A stretch of DNA of 64,000 nt from Pseudomonas brassicacearum (GTDB lineage: Bacteria > Pseudomonadota > Gammaproteobacteria > Pseudomonadales > Pseudomonadaceae): the NCBI RefSeq assembly GCF_003732265.1, contig NZ_MOBK01000004.1, positions 1-64,000 on the forward strand, written 5' to 3'. Positions 25,890-33,661 of the stretch are shown in pieces (the stretch's first letter is position 1; the number at the start of each line of letters is the position of its first letter). The position numbers and the translations under genes are program-made. The notes beneath the pieces are model-generated. The model was not told the DNA's origin. It worked only from the letters and a program-made list of their open reading frames with translations, and searched no databases.

Positions 25890-26308
25890 TGCGTAGTCCC
25901 CTCAGGCTGAATCGGCTGGGTACGGCTAGCCGCATTTCGCAATGCCCAACGCAACTCGATGACTTGAGTGGCGAGGATTGCCAGCAATGTGACGCAGCCT
26001 TGGGCCACGCCGTAAAACAAAGCTCTTAACGGATTCTCTGGCAGCATCCAGAGCAAGATGAATCCCACCATCAGAGCCAGGATCACAAGCTTGGCGATGA
26101 GGCTCGGAATCAACGCGGCAACCAGATTCACACCCAGGAAGATGTAGAACAGCGCGTAACTGGCCATGCCGATTGCAACACCGTGCGAAGTGAATCCGCC
26201 GTTCAGATGCTTGTAGGCATGTACAACCGCGTCGTTCAGGAACGCGTAAGCGAGGCATCCAGCGGCGTGGAAAGAGAGGCACATGGCAAAGCGGGTGTAG
26301 AAGTTCAT
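25886..26308 (-). CDS. Small polytopic membrane protein of the inserted T6SS cassette
   Basis: The product is 140 residues with about four hydrophobic segments (FAMCLSFHAAGCLAYAF, VAIGMASYALFYIFLGVNLV, IAKLVILALMVGFILLWML, LFYGVAQGCVTLLAILATQ). The charged C-terminal tail is probably cytoplasmic. I recognise no family. It starts 2 bases after the preceding gene and overlaps the next by 4 bases, so it is part of a tight run of four genes behind the DUF6402 gene. Role unknown; immunity is possible. Confidence 0.6.
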   Translation of the reverse strand: MNFYTRFAMCLSFHAAGCLAYAFLNDAVVHAYKHLNGGFTSHGVAIGMASYALFYIFLGVNLVAALIPSLIAKLVILALMVGFILLWMLPENPLRALFYGVAQGCVTLLAILATQVIELRWALRNAASRTQPIQPEGTTQ

Positions 26309-26310
26309 GC

Positions 26311-26727
26311 CTACCGACCTCTCGCTTTTTCAGGTGCAATCGTCGTGCTGGTGTGCAAGTAAAGTTGTTCGCCATCAAACCCTGTAATACCGGCGGTGCT
26401 TAGAGGAAACCCCTCTTTCGTGCCGAATCGAATCCAACCCTCCGACCAAATATCGCCATTCTCATGACGAACCTGCACGTAATAATTCGGCGCCTCGGAT
26501 TTCGCTATTTCGACAAACACCCCACCATCCTCGCCACCCACCCAAAGCGCATTGGGATGAGCAATCAAAGTTGGGGCGACAGACCGCTCCATACGCAACA
26601 ACACCGCAAACAAAACCAAAATCGCCAGCAGCCCAATGGAGCTCAGGAATGCGATGAGCAAAGTTAGGGGCAGGCGTTTTCTATCCGCGCACCTGCACAG
26701 AGCATCGCCCTTCCTTAGACCAAGCAT
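26311..26727 (-). CDS. Single-pass membrane protein of the inserted T6SS cassette
   Basis: The product is 138 residues. A basic N-terminus and one strong membrane segment (TLLIAFLSSIGLLAILVLFAVLL, about residues 22-44) are followed by a roughly 90-residue extracytoplasmic domain (SVAPTLIAHPNALWVGGEDGG...YYVQVRHENGDIWSEGWIRFG) that looks like a small beta fold. The layout, one anchor plus a periplasmic domain, is common among T6SS immunity proteins. Its start overlaps the previous stop by one base (TAATG). No family recognised. Confidence 0.6.
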   Translation of the reverse strand: MLGLRKGDALCRCADRKRLPLTLLIAFLSSIGLLAILVLFAVLLRMERSVAPTLIAHPNALWVGGEDGGVFVEIAKSEAPNYYVQVRHENGDIWSEGWIRFGTKEGFPLSTAGITGFDGEQLYLHTSTTIAPEKARGR

Positions 26728-27143
26728 TAGTTTTCCAACACTTTGTACGGGGTATTACTGATAAACATATTTAGCCAGCTTTCTTCCCATTGCGGCATGG
26801 AAATGGTGAACGTCTTGTTTTTTCGATCGAAATAGATCCAAGTAATACCGACTTCGGCCTCATCTTCGAACGCGCGCATATCTAGCGACTGAGTATCATA
26901 CAATGGGGTTCGGTAGGTTTTTCCTGGCTCCTGCGTATCCATAACTCTTAAATACGCCATGCCACCCAACATAAAAATTTTCCCGACACGAACATTTTCC
27001 ATTACATATCGGCCAGAAGGACTAACTTGGGTTGTACTTGCTGGATACCCTAACATTGCGTTAACACAATAAATCAGCAACGCAAGTGACGCCACCAGAG
27101 CAAAGCTAATAGACCAAACCAGTTTTTTCTTAAATATATGCAT
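26727..27143 (-). CDS. Single-pass membrane protein, possibly DUF6201-like immunity protein
   Basis: The product is 138 residues from the ATG at 27143; a TTG five codons earlier is possible. One membrane segment (WSISFALVASLALLIYCVNAML) precedes an extracytoplasmic domain with SPSGRYVMENVRV, AYLRVMDTQEPGKTYRTPLYDTQSLDM and GITWIYFDRKNKTFTI. This run of motifs resembles the DUF6201 family seen beside T6SS effectors, but I am not sure of the match. It is the first gene after the DUF6402 gene and is the best candidate for its cognate immunity. The sequence is AT-rich compared with the tss genes. Confidence 0.55.
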   Translation of the reverse strand: MHIFKKKLVWSISFALVASLALLIYCVNAMLGYPASTTQVSPSGRYVMENVRVGKIFMLGGMAYLRVMDTQEPGKTYRTPLYDTQSLDMRAFEDEAEVGITWIYFDRKNKTFTISMPQWEESWLNMFISNTPYKVLEN

Positions 27144-27194
27144 TATTTCTAGCACCAAAATAAATCAAAACTTCAACCGAGCCAAGGCTGCCCA

Positions 27195-28127
27195 TCATTT
27201 ATTCCAAACATTTATAACTGTGAGCGGAACAGACTCATACTGCACATCAGAAAGAACCTGAAAATCACCACCCTTACCAAAGTCAGCTCGATACTTCACG
27301 AAATGAGAGTTGGATATATAAAAATATCGTGACTCATCTAACTCTTTGAACATTTTTTGAGCGTCTTGTGGGTCCAGAAACGGATTCGATGTCATATCCG
27401 ACTTCATCTGCGCCATGCCTGCATTTGCTGCCGTTGCGTAGGCTGGGTTGGCTATACCATCAAAGTTCCAGTAGCCCAGTGGCTGACTAAAATTGTCATC
27501 CGGCGCATCATTGAAGTCGTACGCATCTTCAACGTAAAACCCAATACGATCAGCAAAGAGCTGAATACTATCAACAGAAATGATTACCTTACCTTCCGGA
27601 AAAACACGGACGTTAAAGTTTGCTAGAGCCGCTCTGAGTTCATCGGTCTTTTCTATCAGCCCAAACTTAACTGCCCGATTGTTACTGTATCCGAACTCTT
27701 CTACCTTTCTAGCACTGCCATCGAACTTGAACGGATAAACCCCAGGAGCTTTCCCGAGATATTTCGACTTGATTTTATCGCTTATATTTTTCTGTGCGGC
27801 AGGATTATTCCAAACAGATCTCAACTCTTTAATAACGGCCTTAGCCGGTTCGAATTGATTCAGCCAGGCCATCTTTACAATGGCGTCCTCTACATAAGGA
27901 TCTTTAGGAAGAACGACATGATCTTTAACTTCTTTACTCATCGCGCCGTCAGCGGTTGGCCATGGCTTACCATTAAACCAATGCTGCATTAGTTTTGCAG
28001 CGACAGGCCACTTCATCTTGTCCATGGCATCAGGAATATCTGTGATTTTAAATTGACGGACAGCTGCAGACTTACCAGCTTGATTACTGGCTGGTGTCAG
28101 ACTTGAAGCTATTTTTGTATCCGCCAT
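27195..28127 (-). CDS. DUF6402 family protein, putative T6SS cargo effector
   Basis: The product is 310 residues with no signal peptide. The segment FKITDIPDAMDKMKWPVAAKLMQHWFNGKPWPTADGAMS opens the region I recognise as DUF6402, a family of unknown activity found next to PAAR and VgrG genes. The middle holds VRVFPEGKVIISVDSIQLFADRIGFYVEDAYDFNDA; the end has YFYISNSHFVKYRADFGKGGDF, a family signature. It follows the PAAR gene by 20 bases and precedes four small membrane-protein genes. Being a toxin is inferred from this layout. One 60-base line here (from 27541) is 24/60 G+C, against 37/60 in a tssM line (from 12901), which suggests transfer. Confidence 0.75.
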   Translation of the reverse strand: MADTKIASSLTPASNQAGKSAAVRQFKITDIPDAMDKMKWPVAAKLMQHWFNGKPWPTADGAMSKEVKDHVVLPKDPYVEDAIVKMAWLNQFEPAKAVIKELRSVWNNPAAQKNISDKIKSKYLGKAPGVYPFKFDGSARKVEEFGYSNNRAVKFGLIEKTDELRAALANFNVRVFPEGKVIISVDSIQLFADRIGFYVEDAYDFNDAPDDNFSQPLGYWNFDGIANPAYATAANAGMAQMKSDMTSNPFLDPQDAQKMFKELDESRYFYISNSHFVKYRADFGKGGDFQVLSDVQYESVPLTVINVWNK

Positions 28128-28147
28128 CTCAAAACCCCTTAATTACA

Positions 28148-28672
28148 TTATCCAATTACAACTTCAGATTGTTGCTCAATAATCAGTTCATAGGGTTCAG
28201 CTTCCGATGACGAAATTTTCTGCGTCTTGCCGTCGGCGCCTGTGACACCACTGATTATTTTTCCCGAGGCTGTTTTGAAACTGTATGCAACTCCAGCCAA
28301 CGGCTTCCCGGTGTCCTGGCAATTGATCACGTAGTGCTCGTTAAACGGCCACTGAATCTCCACCGGCAACGGCGCCACAAACGGCACCGGCGAATGCGAA
28401 TTCCCGATAATCACCGTCCCGGACCCGGCCGTAACCTTGTTGCCATGAGTCCCGACGGAATCCACCGTGGCGGCCGGTTTTCCGTTAATCAAAACCGTCG
28501 TCGCCAACCCGCCCGACATCGCACCACCACACGCCGAGGCATCGCCTTGGCGGGCGGCCGCGAGGCCGTCGAAGAACACGTCGCCGGAACCGGCGACGAT
28601 CGGGTTGGTGCCGTGGCCGGGGAGCGGGCAAGCGGTGGGGTCGGATACACGTGCTGCGGGTTTGCCGGACAT
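28148..28672 (-). CDS. PAAR-domain protein with C-terminal extension, T6SS spike tip
   Basis: The product is 174 residues. Residues 1-95 are a PAAR domain (KPAARVSDPTACP, then AARQGDASACGG, INGKPAATVDSVGTHG and GSGTVIIGN). The C-terminal roughly 75 residues (YVINCQDTGKPLAGVAYSFKTASGKIISGVTGADGKTQKI) look like a transthyretin-type beta-sandwich, a known PAAR extension that can hold cargo. PAAR proteins sharpen the VgrG tip. It lies 10 bases after tssE and 20 before the DUF6402 gene, so it probably delivers that protein. Its presence inside the structural operon is unusual. Confidence 0.88.
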   Translation of the reverse strand: MSGKPAARVSDPTACPLPGHGTNPIVAGSGDVFFDGLAAARQGDASACGGAMSGGLATTVLINGKPAATVDSVGTHGNKVTAGSGTVIIGNSHSPVPFVAPLPVEIQWPFNEHYVINCQDTGKPLAGVAYSFKTASGKIISGVTGADGKTQKISSSEAEPYELIIEQQSEVVIG

Positions 28673-28682
28673 ACGAATCTCC

Positions 28683-29090
28683 TTAGTTGACCTTCACTTG
28701 ACCGCTGCCATCCAGGCGCGCGGCGAAACTGACCTGACGCTTGAAACCATCAACTTCCAGCAGGCCTTCGATGCTGAAGGACAGGCGAAGCTGATCGTGG
28801 TCACGCGGCAGGGAGATGACATGCACATTGCTCAGGCGTGGCTCGTAGGCTTCGATGAAATTTTCGATGGCCAGACGGGCCTGACTCAGGGAGTCGTGCA
28901 GGCTCAGACGCATGTCATTGAGATCGGGTAGCCCGTAATCGGACAGCGTTTGCACGCTGCCCGCACGGGTGCTGAGCATCTTGGCCAGATGGGCAGCCAC
29001 GGACGCCATGGCGGAAACCTCGCGGCTCCAGCCGACGCGTTTGTCCGCGTCGCCACCCAGGCGTTCGAAAAGGCTGCCGTATCCAGTCAT
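28683..29090 (-). CDS. tssE: TssE, T6SS gp25-like baseplate protein
   Basis: The product is 135 residues. It has the gp25-like fold pattern SLFERLG at the N-terminus, then LSTRAGSVQTLSDYGLPDLNDM and the C-terminal IENFIEAYEPRLSNVHV with the conserved EPR motif. TssE is part of the baseplate where the sheath polymerises. GAGGAG precedes the ATG; 14 bases separate it from tssC. In comparable loci the next gene is tssF, but here the PAAR cassette follows. Confidence 0.95.
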   Translation of the reverse strand: MTGYGSLFERLGGDADKRVGWSREVSAMASVAAHLAKMLSTRAGSVQTLSDYGLPDLNDMRLSLHDSLSQARLAIENFIEAYEPRLSNVHVISLPRDHDQLRLSFSIEGLLEVDGFKRQVSFAARLDGSGQVKVN

Positions 29091-29104
29091 GACTCAGGCT
29101 CCTC

Positions 29105-30580
29105 TTACTCTTTGTCCAGCTTGCCAACCAGCGACAGGGTGAAATCGGCACCCATGTACTTGAAGTGCGGGCGCACGTTCAGGCTGACGCGGTACCAGCC
29201 AGGCTCGCCTTCGACATCGCTGACGATGATCTGGGCTGCACGCAGCGGACGACGGCCACGCACTTCGGCGCTCGGGTTTTCCTGGTCGGCCACGTACTGG
29301 CGGATCCACTTGTTGAGTTCCAGCTCGAGGTCGGTACGTTCTTTCCACGAACCGAGTTGCTCGCGCTGCAGCACTTTCAAGTAGTGAGCCAGGCGGTTGA
29401 CGATCATCATGTACGGCAGTTGGGTGCCGAGCTTGTAGTTCAGCTCTGCCGCCTTGCCTTCTGCGCTGATGCCGAAGAACTTCGGCTTCTGCACCGAGCT
29501 CGCGGAGAAGAACGCCGCGTTGTCGGAGCCTTTGCGCATGGTCAGGGAGATGAAACCTTCCTCGGCCAGTTCGTATTCACGACGGTCGCTAACCAATACT
29601 TCCGTAGGAATCTTGGTTTCGATTTCGCCCATGCTTTCGAAGTGGTGCAACGGCAGGTCTTCAACCGCGCCACCGCTTTGCGGGCCGATGATGTTCGGGC
29701 ACCAGCGGAACTTGGCGAAGCTGTCGGTCAACTTGGTGCCGAACGCGTAGGCGGTGTTGCCCCACAGGTAGTGCTCGTGGCTGTTGGCGACGGTTTCCTT
29801 GTACACGAACGATTTGACCGGGTTGTCTTCCGGGTCGTACGGGTTACGCAGCAGGAAACGCGGCACGGTCAGGCCAACGTAACGGGAGTCTTCCGACTGG
29901 CGGAAGCTCTGCCATTTGGCGAATTGCGGGCCTTCGAAGTGATCCTTCAGATCCTTCAGGTCCGGCAGGCCGGTGAAGCTTTCCAGGCCGAAGAATTTCG
30001 GGCCGGCCGCGGCAATGAACGGCGCGTGGGACATGCAGGCAACGCTGGACACGTACTGCATCAGTTTCACGTCCGGCGAGCTCGGGGACATGAAGTAGTT
30101 GGCGATGATCGCGCCCACAGGCTGACCACCGAACTGACCGTATTCAGCGGTGTAGATGTGCTTGTACAGACCCGATTGCATCACTTCCGGCGAATCTTCG
30201 AAGTCGTCCAGCAGGTCGTCCTTGGAGACGTTGAGGATTTCGATCTTGATGTTTTCGCGGAAGTTGGTGCGGTCGACCAGCAACTGCAGGCCACGCCACG
30301 ACGATTCCAGCGACTGGAAGTCCGGGTGGTGGAGGATTTCGTCCATCTGGCGGCTGAGCTTGGCATCGATCTCGGCGATCATGCGGTCAACCATGGCTTT
30401 CTTGACCGGCTCACCGTTGTTCTGCGGCTTGAGCAGCTCTTCGATGAAGGCAGACACACCGCGTTTGGCGATGTCGTAGGCTTCGTCGTCCGGGGTCAGG
30501 CGGGTTTCGGCGATGATGCTGTCGAGAATGCTGTATTCGCCGTTCTCGTTGCTCTTTTGCTGTGCTGCGCTAGTGCTCAT
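29105..30580 (-). CDS. tssC: TssC, T6SS large sheath subunit
   Basis: The product is 491 residues, the normal length. Conserved segments include LHHPDFQSLESSWRGLQLLV, YGQFGGQPVGAIIANYFM, RVGLT-type text (YVGLTVPRFLLRNPY) and FLALVGKLDKE-like end (FTLSLVGKLDKE). TssC forms the contractile sheath with TssB. GGAAG lies 9 bases upstream of the ATG. It follows tssB by 28 bases. Confidence 0.97.
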   Translation of the reverse strand: MSTSAAQQKSNENGEYSILDSIIAETRLTPDDEAYDIAKRGVSAFIEELLKPQNNGEPVKKAMVDRMIAEIDAKLSRQMDEILHHPDFQSLESSWRGLQLLVDRTNFRENIKIEILNVSKDDLLDDFEDSPEVMQSGLYKHIYTAEYGQFGGQPVGAIIANYFMSPSSPDVKLMQYVSSVACMSHAPFIAAAGPKFFGLESFTGLPDLKDLKDHFEGPQFAKWQSFRQSEDSRYVGLTVPRFLLRNPYDPEDNPVKSFVYKETVANSHEHYLWGNTAYAFGTKLTDSFAKFRWCPNIIGPQSGGAVEDLPLHHFESMGEIETKIPTEVLVSDRREYELAEEGFISLTMRKGSDNAAFFSASSVQKPKFFGISAEGKAAELNYKLGTQLPYMMIVNRLAHYLKVLQREQLGSWKERTDLELELNKWIRQYVADQENPSAEVRGRRPLRAAQIIVSDVEGEPGWYRVSLNVRPHFKYMGADFTLSLVGKLDKE

Positions 30581-30608
30581 TGTCTTGGCTTCCTTGGCTG
30601 ATAGGGGC

Positions 30609-31112
30609 TCAGGCGTCCTGGGCGGCGGCGTTCAAGCCCAGCTCACCCAATACGCGACCGCGGGATTCGTCGTCGGCGAGCACGCCTTCGATGGCTTTGC
30701 GGAACGCAGGCGCGTTGCCCAGCGGGCCTTTGAGGGCCACCAGCGCGTCGCGCAGTTCCATCAGTTTTTTCAGCTCAGGCACTTGCTCGACCAGGCTGGC
30801 CGGGTTGAAGTCCTTCATCGAGTTGACGCGCAGTTTCACGGCCAGTTCTTCAGTGTCGCTTTCTTCCTGAAGACGGTTCGGTACGCTCAGTGTCAGGCTC
30901 AGCTCTTGCTTGGCCAGCACTTCGTCGAAGGTCATCTTGTCGATGCTGATCGGCTTGCGATCTTCGACTTTGCGTTCGTCCTTGCGGTGGGTGTAGTCAC
31001 CGATTGCCAGTAGTTTCAACGGCAGTTCGATCTCTTCCTGTGCACCACCGGTGGCAGGTTTGAAAGTGACGTTGATGCGTTCCTTGGGGGCTACCGAGCC
31101 TTCTTTGGCCAT
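30609..31112 (-). CDS. tssB: TssB, T6SS small sheath subunit
   Basis: The product is 167 residues from the ATG at 31112, which has AAGGAG eight bases upstream. A longer frame to 31178 lacks a ribosome site and overlaps non-conserved sequence. The family motifs KERINVTFKPATGG, ELPLKLLAIGDYT and VNSMKDFNPASLVEQVPEL are present. TssB pairs with TssC in the sheath; the N-terminal helix contacts ClpV in related systems. It lies 32 bases after tssA. Confidence 0.96.
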   Translation of the reverse strand: MAKEGSVAPKERINVTFKPATGGAQEEIELPLKLLAIGDYTHRKDERKVEDRKPISIDKMTFDEVLAKQELSLTLSVPNRLQEESDTEELAVKLRVNSMKDFNPASLVEQVPELKKLMELRDALVALKGPLGNAPAFRKAIEGVLADDESRGRVLGELGLNAAAQDA

Positions 31113-31144
31113 GGCTTTTCTCCTTGCGGTTGTGGCCCGGGGGC

Positions 31145-32701
31145 CTATTCGAGTACCACTTCGAGATCGAGGTGGCACAGCCTGCGATAAATCTCTTCCT
31201 TGCGTTCACGTACGGCATGGTTCTGCGGCAACAACTCGCAGCAGCTATGCAGTAAATGCAGCACTTCCAGCGCAAGATCGGGCTCCCAGGCGTTCAGGCC
31301 TGAGTCCTGTAGTGTTTGGTCGAGGGTCTCTAATTGGGTCTTGGCCAGTTCGTATTTCTTGGCCATGAAACACAGCCGCGCGAGGGCGAACTGCCAGAAG
31401 AATCGAACGCGTCCGCCCTGGGCACTTTGCAGGCCCTGCTTGAGGATTTGCACGGCAGCCTTGAGACCGTCCTTGCGCAGAATCGGCAGGACTTCTTCGA
31501 GGGCCAGCTCCCACGCCGGCTGAGTGTCAGCGACTTCGACCTTGCGCGGCGCACTGGCGGTTTGCAGGTGCGGCATGACGTGGGCGCTGATCCAGGCACG
31601 CGTGGCCGGATCGGCGAACGGCGCGCCATCGTGGTAACGCAATTCGATGATGCCGGGCAGGCGCTGAATCAAAAGCGCGAAGTGGATTTCCACTTCGCGC
31701 ATTGCCATCTCGGCGTTCAAGGACTGAAGGCATTCCCAGGCCATTCGCTGGCCATCGAACCAGAACGGCGCCTTCGCCAGGCTCGCCTCCAGTTCCACCA
31801 GCAGGTCGGCGTATTTCGCTTGGTCGAAACGGTCCTGATAGGCCTTGAGCTTGTCCGCCGGCAAGCCGCGCAGCACGGTGATTTGCTCGGCGTTGCGCTC
31901 GGGGACGGCGTCGATGGGCAACCACAGCAATGTGCGATTGAGGCGCAAGGCGCGCAGGTCGGTGGCTTTCTGCTTGAGCCACCAGGCACACAACGGCCGC
32001 GCGCTCTCTTGCTGGGCACGCAGGGCCTTGTGGGCTTCTTTTTCGTTATCGATCGGTGCGCCGGGGGTGAACAACTGCGTGGCGGCTTGTTTGACCTGGG
32101 CGACTGCGGCGCCGACCACACCGGGTTCCGGCTGGTTGTCGGCGGCGCGCTGCACCATGTTTTTCAGGCGGCGGGAGATCGGCAGCAGCAGCGGCGCGTC
32201 GTCGCCCAAGTGCTCGGTGCAGGCGGCATCGAGGCCTTCAAGGTGCTCGACCAGTCGCCGGAACATCGGCAACTGCTCTTTGATCGCGATGTTTTCGGTC
32301 AGCACCTGCTCAAGACGCGGCACCAGCCAACTGATCGCGGCGGCGCGGGTTCGGGCCTTGTTCGGGTGGACTTCGGCCCAGTGATTTTCTGATAAATGGT
32401 GCAGCAAACCGAGACCGGCCAGCAGTCCTTGAAACGATTCACGCTGGTACAACGCCCAGGTCAGCCAGGCGCCAACGCGCAAATCCTTGGACTGGGTACG
32501 CAGCAGGTTTTCGCTGGTTTCACGGATTTTCAGCCAGTCGATCTGACCGCTTTCGTGCATGGACGAGGCTTTCGCCAGCTCACTTTCCAGCGCTTCATAT
32601 TCGCTTGAAAAGCGAACGTCCTCGCCCGCGAAATTCTCTTTGGAAACAGAGACTTTTGCGAGTTCGAGATAATGCGCGGAAAGTTTGCTTGAGTAGGACA
32701 T
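31145..32701 (-). CDS. tssA: TssA, T6SS baseplate/tail cap protein
   Basis: The product is 518 residues. An ImpA N-terminal domain (about residues 20-150: GEDVRFSSEYEALESELAKASSMHES...TQSKDLRVGAWLTWALYQRESFQGLLAGLGLL) is followed by a long helical region and a C-terminal VasJ-type domain (GGRVRFFWQFALARLCFMAKKYELA). TssA seeds the baseplate and follows the growing sheath tip. It is the first gene of the T6SS operon, with 960 bases of non-coding sequence upstream. AAAGG lies before the ATG at 32701. Confidence 0.93.
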   Translation of the reverse strand: MSYSSKLSAHYLELAKVSVSKENFAGEDVRFSSEYEALESELAKASSMHESGQIDWLKIRETSENLLRTQSKDLRVGAWLTWALYQRESFQGLLAGLGLLHHLSENHWAEVHPNKARTRAAAISWLVPRLEQVLTENIAIKEQLPMFRRLVEHLEGLDAACTEHLGDDAPLLLPISRRLKNMVQRAADNQPEPGVVGAAVAQVKQAATQLFTPGAPIDNEKEAHKALRAQQESARPLCAWWLKQKATDLRALRLNRTLLWLPIDAVPERNAEQITVLRGLPADKLKAYQDRFDQAKYADLLVELEASLAKAPFWFDGQRMAWECLQSLNAEMAMREVEIHFALLIQRLPGIIELRYHDGAPFADPATRAWISAHVMPHLQTASAPRKVEVADTQPAWELALEEVLPILRKDGLKAAVQILKQGLQSAQGGRVRFFWQFALARLCFMAKKYELAKTQLETLDQTLQDSGLNAWEPDLALEVLHLLHSCCELLPQNHAVRERKEEIYRRLCHLDLEVVLE

Positions 32702-33458
32702 CCATGGCCTTTATTTAGGATTACGGTCATACGCCAAAAGAAGATTTCAGCGGCGCGGGACAGTATCAAAGAGCTGCGATGAGTCTCATCCAATTGAGTT
32801 CGTGCTCTTTCAAGTGCGCGCATCGTAATCACAATGATGGCCACTAGCAAGCATCTGATTAAACAACAAGACGAACTGTTGTTTATTGCCCATCGGAGAT
32901 ATCCCTATATACGTAAGGGGATCCCCTGATGTCGTTTTAATATTCAAGCCTTCATGTGATGGCCCTGAGACCACTGATCCAGAGCTGTCCGCTGGCGATT
33001 GCACCTGGTTATTGGCTGCACGCTACCTTGGTCGGCGTGCAGCATGCCAACAATTGGCAGCGATGAATGTAGGAAAGCTCCTAAATGTTTCCGGCATTTA
33101 AGAAAAACGCAGCGCGACAATGGATGTGTAGATAAGTGCTATCGAAGTGATGGCGATTTAATTCGAGTAGATACTCAACTTCGGCAATACCCTGGGTACC
33201 TGGAGGAACTTCGCTCGCAATGGTTGCGCAATATCCTGAAACACGGAAGTTTCAGGTCGCGTTTCCGGCAGATGTTCAGACGCTGTTTCCTTGCGGCTTA
33301 AACACCGCTCGACAACACCCGTTTAAAACGCCTCAAGGTTACGTCCTGCAAGCTACAACACCTTGCGCCGTTGCCTACGGCTACGCCAGAATCCGCCGGC
33401 TTGTGCGCCTTGGGGCCGGTCGGTAACTTGGTTCCTGTCACTGATTCTCAGTGGACGG
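32702..33458. other. Long intergenic region upstream of the T6SS operon
   Basis: No convincing gene is present; the short frames here lack ribosome sites, known motifs and coding bias. It must hold the T6SS promoter. On the minus strand, 33035-33050 reads TTGGCATGCTGCACGC, with the GG-10-GC spacing of a sigma-54 site, a good -24 half and a poor -12 half. It lies about 330 bases before tssA. This was the only GG-10-GC match I found by scanning 32702-33200. Much of the remainder is AT-richer and unassigned. Confidence 0.5.
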
Positions 33459-33640
33459 GTTTAGTCGCCCGCTGGTAATTGAAGTTGCACAAGCTTCCGT
33501 CAGACAGGTTTCTCATACCTGCATTTGATGGTGGCTGTGCGCAGGGCACCTTCGGGTGCGCCGGCTTCTTCAATTCCCCGGTCCGACTAACCTGCGTACA
33601 GCTGCCACCCCTCCGTTTAGTCGGCGAAGTGGTGTCAGCA
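33459..33640 (+). promoter_or_regulatory. Structured RNA leader of the second DUF6124-like gene, with alternative pairings
   Basis: Nested helices are visible: TTAGTCG (33461-33467) with CGACTAA (33584-33590), and AATTGAAG (33477-33484) with CTTCAATT (33568-33575). Inside lies a hairpin GCACC-TTCG-GGTGC (33546-33559), a UUCG tetraloop. CGACTAA can instead pair with a second TTAGTCG at 33617-33623, so two states exclude each other. The core ACAGCTGCCAC (33598-33608) is shared with the leader at 66-122. This looks like a cis-acting RNA; no ligand is implied by the sequence. Confidence 0.5.
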
Positions 33641-33661
33641 TCATTCATGGAATTGAAGATC

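Noticed and set aside
32810..33301. Several short frames in the gap before tssA
   Set aside because: None has a convincing ribosome site, known motif or coding bias, and they overlap each other on both strands.
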